Shown: one piece after another, positions 25,012 through 31,469 of the stretch
Position numbering within the stretch: the stretch's first letter is position 1
How the letters are laid out: each line of letters begins with the position of its first letter
From: Leifsonia aquatica H1aii
GTDB lineage: Bacteria > Actinomycetota > Actinomycetes > Actinomycetales > Microbacteriaceae
Length of the DNA stretch: 59,852 bases
NCBI RefSeq assembly: GCF_000633535.1
Contig: NZ_AYMR01000016.1
Span: 1-59,852, forward strand
Reading direction: 5' to 3'
Position numbers and translations under genes: made by a program
Notes under the pieces: model-generated
The model's input: the letters and a program-made list of their open reading frames with translations, nothing else
The model's database searches: none
What the model was told of the DNA's origin: nothing

Positions 25012-25974
25012 ATGGCAAGCACGGGATCGCGCACGCTGCAACTGCTCTCGCTGCTGCAGACCCATCGTTACTGGCCCGGCAGCGAGCTCGCCGACCGCCT
25101 CGGGGTCTCCGCGCGCACCCTGCGCCGCGACGTGGACCGGCTGCGCGACCTCGGCTACCCCGTCGACGCCACGCGCGGGGTCGCGGGAGGCTACCAACTG
25201 GCCGCCGGCGCCTCCCTGCCTCCCCTCGTGGTCGACGACGAGGAGGCGGTCGCGCTCGCGGTCGGCCTGCGCACGGCCGCACAGAGCGGCATCGCGGGAG
25301 TCGAGGAGGCGTCGGTGCGGGCGCTCGCCAAGGCGGTGCAGGTGATGCCGCCCCGCCTCAAGCGGCGCGTCGACGCGCTGCGTGTGGCGACGCTCGCGAC
25401 GGCGATGCGCGGCGGCCCCGTCGCCGATGCGACGACCCTGACCACCGTCGCCCAGGCCTGCCGGGACGAGGAACGGCTCGAGTTCACCTACGTCGCCCGC
25501 GGCGGCGAGGAGACACGGCGCACCGTCGAGCCGCACCGGCTCGTATCCGTCGGGCGCCGCTGGTACCTGGTCGCATACGATCTGACCCGGTTCGACTGGC
25601 GCAGCTTCCGGCTCGACCGGCTGGCCGAGCCGCGCGCGACCGGCGCGCGATTCCGGCCGCGGGAGCTGCCCGCCGAGGACGCGGCCGAGTACGTGCGCGC
25701 CTCCCTCTCCCCCACGGCCGCTCCGCTGGTCGTCGACGCCGTCGTCAGGGCGCCCTACGACCGGGTGGAGGAGGCCATCGGCCGCTGGGCGACCGTCTCC
25801 GCCGCCGACGATCGGACCTCCCGCGTCCGAATGACGGTAGAGAGCCCCGAGTGGGCGCTCTTCGGTCTCGCGGCGGCCGGCGCACCGTTCGTGATCGAGA
25901 GTCCGGACGCGGTCCGCGAGCTCGCCGCCGTCTGGGCCGACCGCTTCCGCGACGCGGCGACAGGGGTCGCCTAG
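25012..25974 (+). CDS. HTH/WYL-domain transcription regulator (YafY type)
   Basis: 320 residues: N-terminal DeoR-type winged HTH (about 6-62, LLQTHRYWPGSELADRLGVS with ARTLRRDVDRLRDLGYPVDA), a middle WYL domain (about 135-225, LVSVGRRWYLVAYDLTRFDW) and a C-terminal WCX-type domain. Such regulators often sense small ligands or nucleic acids and repress nearby genes. The ATG at 25012 has GGAGGG close upstream. The perfect inverted repeat at 24962-24998 is a candidate binding site. Its stop TAG is part of the next gene's -10 box, and the ferritin-VIT1 gene begins 10 bp later. Confidence 0.85.
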   Translation: MASTGSRTLQLLSLLQTHRYWPGSELADRLGVSARTLRRDVDRLRDLGYPVDATRGVAGGYQLAAGASLPPLVVDDEEAVALAVGLRTAAQSGIAGVEEASVRALAKAVQVMPPRLKRRVDALRVATLATAMRGGPVADATTLTTVAQACRDEERLEFTYVARGGEETRRTVEPHRLVSVGRRWYLVAYDLTRFDWRSFRLDRLAEPRATGARFRPRELPAEDAAEYVRASLSPTAAPLVVDAVVRAPYDRVEEAIGRWATVSAADDRTSRVRMTVESPEWALFGLAAAGAPFVIESPDAVRELAAVWADRFRDAATGVA

Positions 25975-25977
25975 ACT
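25972..25977 (+). promoter_or_regulatory. -10 box overlapping a stop codon, leaderless VIT1 gene
   Basis: TAGACT begins with the TAG stop of the WYL gene and ends 7 nt before the ATG at 25985. The downstream gene lacks a ribosome site, so a leaderless transcript is likely. Confidence 0.55.
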
Positions 25978-25984
25978 TCTCGCG

Positions 25985-27079
25985 ATGACGAGCACCGAGC
26001 GCACCCCCACCCCCGCCGACATCCGGCGGTGGCGGCGCTACCTGGCCGACGAGCGCGCCGAGGCCTCGGTCTACCGCGACCTCGCCCAGCGCCGCACCGG
26101 CGAGGAGAGGGAGATCCTCCTCGCCCTCGCCGACGCCGAAGGCCGCCACGAGCAGCACTGGCTCGACCTCCTGGGCGACCAGGTCGGCAGGCCGCTGCGC
26201 GGAGACGTGCGTACCCGGATGCTCGGCTGGCTCGCTCGCCGATTCGGTTCGGTGTTCGTGCTGGCCCTCGCGCAGCGCGCGGAGGCCCGGTCGCCGTACG
26301 CCACCGACGCCGACGCCACGCCGCAGATGGCGGCGGACGAGCAGGTGCACGAGGAGGTCGTGCGTGCACTCGCCGCACGCGGCAGGCAGCGGCTCTCCGG
26401 CACCTTCCGCGCGGCGGTGTTCGGCGCCAACGACGGCCTGGTGAGCAACCTCGCCCTCGTGCTCGGCGTGAGCGCGAGCGGCGTGGCGACGCACGTCGTC
26501 CTGCTCACCGGCATCTCCGGGCTGCTCGCCGGAGCGCTCTCGATGGGCGCGGGCGAATACGTGTCGGTGCGCTCGCAGCGCGAGCTGCTGGAGGCGTCCA
26601 GCCCGAACCCGCACACGCGGGAGGCGCTCCCCCACCTCGACGTGGACGCGAACGAGCTGACGCTGGTCTACCGGGCCCGTGGCATGACTCCCGCCGACGC
26701 CGAGGAGCGCGCCAGAGAGACCCTGCGGACCCTGGAGGCGTACACGTCCGATATCCCGGTCGGCGCGGCGACGGCACCGGTCGAGGACGAGCACGAGGCG
26801 ATCGGCAACGGCTGGAGTGCCGCCGTCTCGAGCTTCTGCTTCTTCGCATCGGGAGCGCTCATCCCGATCCTCCCCTATCTGTTCGGCCTGGGCGGCACGG
26901 CGGCCGTGCTCGTCTCGGCCGGCCTCGTCGGCATCGTGCTGCTCGCGACGGGCGCGATCGTGGGACTGCTCTCGGGCGCATCGCCGCTCAAGCGCGCGCT
27001 GCGGCAGCTCGCGATCGGCTACGGCGCCGCCGCGGCGACCTACGTGCTCGGACTGCTCTTCGGGACCGCGCTGGGTTAG
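25985..27079 (+). CDS. Ferritin-like domain fused to VIT1/CCC1 iron or manganese transporter
   Basis: 364 residues. Residues 1-140 form a ferritin/rubrerythrin-like four-helix bundle with metal-ligand patterns (DERAEASVYRDLAQR, an ExxH at AEGRHEQHW, an ExxH near DEQVHEEVV). Residues 145-364 are a VIT1-type transporter: FGANDGLVSNLALVLGV with the conserved Asp, then about five membrane helices and the charged cytoplasmic segment (about 200-250). Such fusions (MbfA-type) move iron or manganese out of the cytoplasm, with the ferritin-like part sampling the metal. A second VIT1 without the ferritin part lies at 34884. Confidence 0.85.
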   Translation: MTSTERTPTPADIRRWRRYLADERAEASVYRDLAQRRTGEEREILLALADAEGRHEQHWLDLLGDQVGRPLRGDVRTRMLGWLARRFGSVFVLALAQRAEARSPYATDADATPQMAADEQVHEEVVRALAARGRQRLSGTFRAAVFGANDGLVSNLALVLGVSASGVATHVVLLTGISGLLAGALSMGAGEYVSVRSQRELLEASSPNPHTREALPHLDVDANELTLVYRARGMTPADAEERARETLRTLEAYTSDIPVGAATAPVEDEHEAIGNGWSAAVSSFCFFASGALIPILPYLFGLGGTAAVLVSAGLVGIVLLATGAIVGLLSGASPLKRALRQLAIGYGAAAATYVLGLLFGTALG

Positions 27080-27088
27080 CGCGACGGA

Positions 27089-27598
27089 CTAGCGCCGCCG
27101 CGGCCCGTCCACGCCGTACACGAGCGCGCCGGCCAGCGGGATCAGCAGGAACCACAGCCAGCTGTACTGGTAGCCCCAGATGCCGCTGGTGACGAAGAAG
27201 AGGATGACCGCGATGAACGGCATCACCGAGACCACCAGCAGGCCCCAACGGTTGTTCGGCCGGTAGCGGTCGTCGCCGTACGGGTCGGCGGGCGGAGGGG
27301 TCGGGCCGGGACCGAACGAGGCCGCCGGAGCGGTGGCAGCCGACGATGCCGCGGACGGGGCGCTCCCGGGCGACGGGGTCCCGTGGTCGTCGAGGTGGAG
27401 CGTGCCGGGGAGGTCGGCGAAGAGCGGGGCGAGGTCGCCGCGCGTGACCGCCGACCGGGCCGACGCGATGCGCGACTGCAGCTCGGCGTCGTCGAGACGA
27501 CCCGCGGCCGCGTGCGCCTGCAGGGCCGCGACGGCACGCTCGCGCTCGTCGTTGCTGAGGCGCAGCGTCGCGCCGGACGGGTCGTTGAGGTCGCTCAT
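27089..27598 (-). CDS. DUF1707 membrane protein
   Basis: 169 residues from ATG 27598. Residues 8-58 match DUF1707, a small helical SHOCT-like module (LRLSNDERERAVAALQAHAA, GRLDDAELQSRIASARSAVT). A proline- and alanine-rich linker follows, then two transmembrane helices (about 116-160). DUF1707 proteins are common actinobacterial membrane proteins of unknown role, sometimes stress related. There is no ribosome site, and the -10 CATACT is 7 nt before the ATG, pointing to a leaderless transcript. It is convergent with the ferritin-VIT1 gene, 9 bp between stops. Confidence 0.82.
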   Translation of the reverse strand: MSDLNDPSGATLRLSNDERERAVAALQAHAAAGRLDDAELQSRIASARSAVTRGDLAPLFADLPGTLHLDDHGTPSPGSAPSAASSAATAPAASFGPGPTPPPADPYGDDRYRPNNRWGLLVVSVMPFIAVILFFVTSGIWGYQYSWLWFLLIPLAGALVYGVDGPRRR

Positions 27599-27605
27599 GC
27601 GGCCC

Positions 27606-27611
27606 AGTATG
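27606..27611 (-). promoter_or_regulatory. -10 box for the DUF1707 gene
   Basis: CATACT on the minus strand, 7 nt before ATG 27598. It is the proximal copy of a short direct repeat (CATACTGG twice). Confidence 0.45.
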
Positions 27612-27667
27612 CCAGTATGCGAACCGCGCGTCACCGGGTCCGGGATGCGCGTGTCCGCGGCTCGGTC

Positions 27668-27696
27668 TACACTCGCATTCGAACATCCGTTCGAAT
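27668..27696 (+). promoter_or_regulatory. LexA-controlled promoter (SOS box 1)
   Basis: The -10 TACACT is at 27668-27673. The palindrome ATTCGAACATCCGTTCGAAT (27677-27696) matches the actinobacterial LexA box CGAAC-N4-GTTCG perfectly, with extended 8-bp arms. It covers the expected start of transcription and so would block RNA polymerase. Confidence 0.85.
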
Positions 27697-27712
27697 CGAG
27701 GAGGTGACTGCG

Positions 27713-28003
27713 ATGACCGATGTCGACGAAGCGGTCGCCGTGTGGACGACCGACGACGGCATCCCGCTGCGGCTGATCTGGCGGTCCACGCGCTACCGCG
27801 TGAGCGACATGCCGACCGTCTGGGCGGAGGTGCCCGAGTGGTGGCGCCCGTTCGGGATGCACCGCTACGACGTGGGCGCCCTGCCGCGGACGATCGGCGG
27901 CTGGCGCTTCCAGGCGACCAGCGACAGCGGGGACGCGCACGTGTTCGACGTGCGGCACGACGCCGCCGATCGCACCTGGCGGCTGGTGCGGATCTTCGAC
28001 TGA
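27713..28003 (+). CDS. DUF6504-type small SOS protein
   Basis: 96 residues, no signal or membrane segment. The start is fixed by GAGGAGGTGA at 27698-27707. The sequence has an early beta-rich part (IPLRLIWRSTRYRVSDMPTV) then TWRLVRIFD at the C-terminus, many aromatic residues and a Trp-rich stretch (WAEVPEWWRPFGM). It resembles DUF6504 proteins found next to imuA'/imuB/dnaE2 cassettes. Here the gene has its own perfect LexA box. The role is unknown; an accessory of translesion synthesis or damage signalling is a reasonable inference. The DUF3097-type gene follows. Confidence 0.75.
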   Translation: MTDVDEAVAVWTTDDGIPLRLIWRSTRYRVSDMPTVWAEVPEWWRPFGMHRYDVGALPRTIGGWRFQATSDSGDAHVFDVRHDAADRTWRLVRIFD

Positions 28004-28101
28004 GCGGCAGCCGTCGCCCGAGGGGCGGATCGGTCGGCGTGCCTCCCGGACGACGGGCGTGCCTCCCGCGCCCGTCTCGCCGGATCGCATAGCCTCCTGG
28101 G

Positions 28102-28941
28102 GTGATGGACGACCGCTACGGATCCGATGTGCTGGCCCCCGGATGGCGAACGGCCGGCAAGAAGGCCGTGCCCGATGTCGAGGCCGTGCGCGACCTGGTC
28201 GTCGAGGAGTCGACGACCGGTTTCTGCGGCGCGATCACCCGCTTGGAGGCGCAGACCGTCGAGCTGGAGGACTACTTCGGGAAGAAGCGCGTCTTCCCCC
28301 TCGGCTCGGCCTTCCTGATCGACGGCGAACCCGTGCGGCTGGTGGCCCCGAAGCGCATGCCGGAGGGCCAGGGCCGCACCGCGTCGGGCTCGTTCGCGGT
28401 CGGCGAGCAGAAGGCCCGCATCGCGCGGGCGAGCCGCATCTTCGTCGAGGGCCGGCACGACGCCGAGCTCGTCGAGCGGGTCTGGGGTGACGACCTGCGC
28501 GTCGAGGGCGTCGTCGTCGAGTACCTGGAGGGCGTCGACGACCTCGATGCGATCGTGCGCGAGTTCGCTCCGACCCGGGAACGCCGGATCGGCGTGCTGG
28601 TCGACCACCTGGTGCCCGGCTCCAAGGAGAGCCGGATCGCCGAGACCGTGGCCCGCGGGCCGTACGGCGCGCACGTGCTCGTGGTCGGGCATCCCTTCAT
28701 CGACATCTGGCAGGCGGTGAAGCCGGCTCGGGTCGGTCTGGAGGCGTGGCCGTCCATCCCCCGGTCGATCGAGTGGAAGCGCGGGATCTGCGCCGCGCTC
28801 GGCCTCCCCCACGACAGTCAGGCCGACATCGCGCGGGCGTGGAAGCGCATCCTGGGTCAGGTGCGTACCTTCGCCGACCTCGAGCCGGAGCTGCTCGGGC
28901 GGGTGGAGCATCTGATCGACTTCGTGACCGAGCCGGCGTAG
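28102..28941 (+). CDS. DUF3097 family protein, possible TOPRIM-like fold
   Basis: 279 residues, matching the actinobacterial DUF3097 family by length and motifs. The start is GTG 28102 or ATG 28105; TAGCCT 6 nt before the GTG suggests a leaderless transcript. A segment resembles a TOPRIM core: FVEGRHDAELVERVWG (conserved Glu) and RRIGVLVDHLVPGSKES (Asp after a strand). If correct it could be a nuclease or primase-like enzyme, fitting its place between two SOS promoters. That reading is inference; no function is established. No LexA box directly controls it, but readthrough from the upstream SOS promoter is possible. Confidence 0.75.
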   Translation: MMDDRYGSDVLAPGWRTAGKKAVPDVEAVRDLVVEESTTGFCGAITRLEAQTVELEDYFGKKRVFPLGSAFLIDGEPVRLVAPKRMPEGQGRTASGSFAVGEQKARIARASRIFVEGRHDAELVERVWGDDLRVEGVVVEYLEGVDDLDAIVREFAPTRERRIGVLVDHLVPGSKESRIAETVARGPYGAHVLVVGHPFIDIWQAVKPARVGLEAWPSIPRSIEWKRGICAALGLPHDSQADIARAWKRILGQVRTFADLEPELLGRVEHLIDFVTEPA

Positions 28942-28962
28942 CGTCCCCCTCGCCGGGGCACG

Positions 28963-29008
28963 GCGTTCGTACCCCCACAGCGTTCGTACCCCAGAGCGTT
29001 TGTACCCC
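28963..29008 (+). repeat. Three 13-bp direct repeats upstream of the imu promoter
   Basis: GCGTTCGTACCCC (28963-28975), an identical copy (28980-28992) and GCGTTTGTACCCC (28996-29008), at 17- and 16-bp intervals. They lie 10 bp upstream of the -35 box of imuA' and could bind an activator or mark an older duplicated site. Confidence 0.7.
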
Positions 29009-29017
29009 AGAATGCAT

Positions 29018-29046
29018 TTGCGCTGTTCGAACATGTGTTCGAAAAT
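29018..29046 (+). promoter_or_regulatory. imuA' promoter with LexA box in the spacer (SOS box 2)
   Basis: TTGCGC (29018-29023) and GAAAAT (29041-29046) are 17 bp apart, with TTCGAACATGTGTTCGAA (29026-29043) between and overlapping the -10. The LexA core CGAAC-N4-GTTCG is perfect. The -10 ends 6 nt before ATG 29053, consistent with a leaderless transcript. Confidence 0.85.
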
Positions 29047-29052
29047 GGAGGC

Positions 29053-29748
29053 ATGTCCTCGGCCACCGCACCCGCCTTCGCCGACCCGGTCGTCGACCGG
29101 GCGCAGGTGCACGAGCTGCAGTCGCGCATCCGGCAGATGCAGGCGACCAAGCTGGAGAGCCGCACACTCGAGACCCATCCCGCGCTCGGCCCGCTGCTGC
29201 CGGGCGGGGCGCTCAAGGCGGGCGCCGCCTACGCGGTGCACGGCTCCACCACCCTCCTGATGGCGCTGCTCGCCGGCCCCAGCGCGGCGGGCGCCTGGTG
29301 CGGGGTGGTCGGCATGCCCGACTTCGGCGCGGAGGCGGCCGGCCGGTTCGGGATCGACCTGGAACGGCTCGTGCTCGTGCCGCACCCCGGCGATCAGTGG
29401 CTGACCGTGACCGCGGCCGTGGTCGACGTGCTCGCGGTCGTGGCGGTCGCTCCGCCTGCCCGGGCGAAGGACGGCGATGTCGCCCGGCTGGGCGCCCGGC
29501 TGCGGCAACGGGAGTCGACGCTGATCGTCGCGGGAGACTGGCCGCAGGCCGAGGCGACGCTCTCGGTCGCGCGCAGCGGCTGGGACGGCCTCGGCACCGG
29601 GGCCGGCTACCTCTCGTCCCGGCGGGTGACCGTCGAGTCGGCGCCGCGCGGCGGGTCCGGGCCGCGCCGGCGCGCCGAGCTCTGGCTGCCCGCCCCCGAC
29701 GAGAGCTTCCGCCCGTCCGGCCCGACGCGCCTGGAGGCGGTGGGCTAG
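29053..29748 (+). CDS. imuA': SOS mutagenesis protein ImuA'
   Basis: 231 residues. The ATG at 29053 is preferred over the in-frame GTG at 29035, which lies inside the LexA box. The sequence has a RecA-like shape: ALGPLLPGGALKAGAAYAVHGSTTLLMALLAG resembles the ATP-binding region but the P-loop is degenerate (no GKT/S), as known for ImuA'. It bridges RecA and ImuB in damage-induced translesion synthesis. The stop TAG touches the imuB ATG, so the pair is translationally coupled. Confidence 0.85.
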   Translation: MSSATAPAFADPVVDRAQVHELQSRIRQMQATKLESRTLETHPALGPLLPGGALKAGAAYAVHGSTTLLMALLAGPSAAGAWCGVVGMPDFGAEAAGRFGIDLERLVLVPHPGDQWLTVTAAVVDVLAVVAVAPPARAKDGDVARLGARLRQRESTLIVAGDWPQAEATLSVARSGWDGLGTGAGYLSSRRVTVESAPRGGSGPRRRAELWLPAPDESFRPSGPTRLEAVG

Positions 29749-31302
29749 ATGCGCGAGGTCACCCGCGCGATCGTGCTCTGGTGCCCGGACTGGCCCGTGA
29801 TCGCCGCCCGGCGCGCGGACCCGGCCCTGGCCGACGACGCCCCGATCGCCCTGATGGACAAGGGCGTCGTCTTCGCCTGCTCCGCCGCGGCCCGTGCCGA
29901 CGGTGTGCGGCGCGGGCTGCGGATGCGTGAAGCGCAGTCCCGCTGCCCGCAGCTGGAGGTGCTCCCCTACGACCCCGTGCTGGACGAACGCGCCTTCGAG
30001 CCGGTGCTGGCCGCGATCGAGGAGATCGCCCCCGGGGTGCAGCCACTGCGTCCCGGCGCCTTCCTGCTGCGGGCGCGCGGCCCGGCCCGGTACTACGGCG
30101 GCGAGGAGCAGGCCGCCGCCGAACTGCTGCGCTGCCTGGAGGGGCTGGGGCTGCCGGACGCCCGCGCCGGCATCGCCGACGGACCGTTCGCCGCCGGCCA
30201 GGCCGCCCGCTCCACCCGGACCGCGCGCGTGCGGGTGATCGCGCCGGGCGGCTCGGCGGCCTTCCTCGCCCCGCTGCCGATCGCCCAGCTCGGTCTGACC
30301 GAGCTGACCCCGCTGCTGCGGCGCCTCGGCCTGCACACCCTCGGCGACCTCGCCGCCCTCGACCGGCTCGACGTGCGCGAGCGGTTCGGGGAGCGCGGCG
30401 AGCACGCGCACGACCTCGCCGGCGGCCTCGACGGCGCTGCGGTCGTGCCGCGCACCCCGCCGAAGCAGCTGGATCGCACCATCGAGTTCGAGCCTCCCCT
30501 CGACCGCGTCGACCAGGTCACCTTCGCCGTCCGCGGCACGGCCGAGCAGTTCGTCGGCGGCCTGACCAAGGCCGGACTGGTCTGCACCACGCTGCGGGTG
30601 GAGGTGACCGACGAGGCCGGCCGCATCAGCGAACGCAGCTGGCTGCACCCGCGGCTGTTCTCGGCGGGGGATGTGGTGGACCGCGTGCGCTGGCAACTGC
30701 AGGGCTCGGGCGCCCTCGATCCGGGCCTCGCCTCGCCCATCGTGCGGGTGGGACTGGTGCCGGAGGCGGTGGACGACATCGGCCACCACGAGGACGGCCT
30801 GTGGGGAGGCGGCGCCGACGAGCGCATCCACCACGGCCTCACCCGGGTGCAGAGCATGCTGGGGCACGAGGCGGTGCTCACCGCGACCATCGGCGGCGGC
30901 CGCGGACTCACCGAGCGCCAGGTGCTGGTGCCGTGGGGCGACCGGCCGGTGGGCGCCTCCCGGTCCGAGCAGCCGTGGCCCGGCTCGCTGCCCGCTCCCG
31001 CGCCCTCGACCGTGTTCGAAGTGCCGCGGCCGGTGGCGGTGCTGACCGGGGACGGCGAGACCGTCGAGGTGACCGACCGCGGCGATCTCAGCGCCCCGAT
31101 CGCGCTCTTCTCCCCCACCGGCCGGCCGCACGACGCCCGTGAGGTCGGTTCCTGGGCCGGCCCCTGGCCGGTGCGCGAGCGCTGGTGGGACGCCGCCCTG
31201 GCCCGGGCGATGCATCGCTTCCAGCTGGTCGACGCCGACGGCACCGCGTGGCTGCTCTGCCTCGCCGCCGGCGGCTGGTTCGCCGAGGCCCGCTATGACT
31301 AG
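29749..31302 (+). CDS. imuB: Inactive Y-family polymerase homolog ImuB
   Basis: 517 residues, directly after imuA'. The fold follows Y-family DNA polymerases (palm, fingers, thumb with helix-hairpin-helix near LLRRLGLHTLGDLAALDRLDV, little finger). The catalytic acidic residues are lost: the first site reads LWCPDWP in place of DxD-type motifs, and the SIDE-type strand reads RPGAFLLRARGP, so it should not polymerise. ImuB instead recruits DnaE2 to the beta clamp and is a hub of the mutasome. The C-terminal region carries prolines and arginines of the type found in protein-interaction tails. It ends 167 bp before dnaE2. Confidence 0.88.
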   Translation: MREVTRAIVLWCPDWPVIAARRADPALADDAPIALMDKGVVFACSAAARADGVRRGLRMREAQSRCPQLEVLPYDPVLDERAFEPVLAAIEEIAPGVQPLRPGAFLLRARGPARYYGGEEQAAAELLRCLEGLGLPDARAGIADGPFAAGQAARSTRTARVRVIAPGGSAAFLAPLPIAQLGLTELTPLLRRLGLHTLGDLAALDRLDVRERFGERGEHAHDLAGGLDGAAVVPRTPPKQLDRTIEFEPPLDRVDQVTFAVRGTAEQFVGGLTKAGLVCTTLRVEVTDEAGRISERSWLHPRLFSAGDVVDRVRWQLQGSGALDPGLASPIVRVGLVPEAVDDIGHHEDGLWGGGADERIHHGLTRVQSMLGHEAVLTATIGGGRGLTERQVLVPWGDRPVGASRSEQPWPGSLPAPAPSTVFEVPRPVAVLTGDGETVEVTDRGDLSAPIALFSPTGRPHDAREVGSWAGPWPVRERWWDAALARAMHRFQLVDADGTAWLLCLAAGGWFAEARYD

Positions 31303-31349
31303 GTGCCTCCTCTCCCCTGCCGCACCCGCCTCCCCCGGCGCCACGCGCT

Positions 31350-31403
31350 GCGGGGTCGCGAATCGTCGCTCGCGGTGCCCGGAGCGACAGGATGCGACCC
31401 CGC
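31350..31403 (+). repeat. 54-nt nested hairpin between imuB and dnaE2
   Basis: Outer stem GCGGGGTCGC/GCGACCCCGC (10 bp), 5-nt internal loops on both sides, inner stem GTCGCTC/GAGCGAC (7 bp) and a 10-nt loop. A smaller hairpin CGCTGT-GA-ACAGCG (31419-31432) follows. There is no T-run. It may attenuate, stabilise or separate the imuB and dnaE2 parts of the transcript. Confidence 0.65.
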
Positions 31404-31469
31404 TGCGGTCGCCGGGTGCGCTGTGAACAGCGGGCGCGCGAGCGCGTCGGCACAAGAGGGGCGCCGCTG

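Noticed and set aside
27865-31455. A 1196-codon antisense frame across the SOS block
   Set aside because: It is antisense to well-supported genes (DUF3097, imuA', imuB), lacks any recognisable motif and is rich in Arg, Gly, Ala and His.
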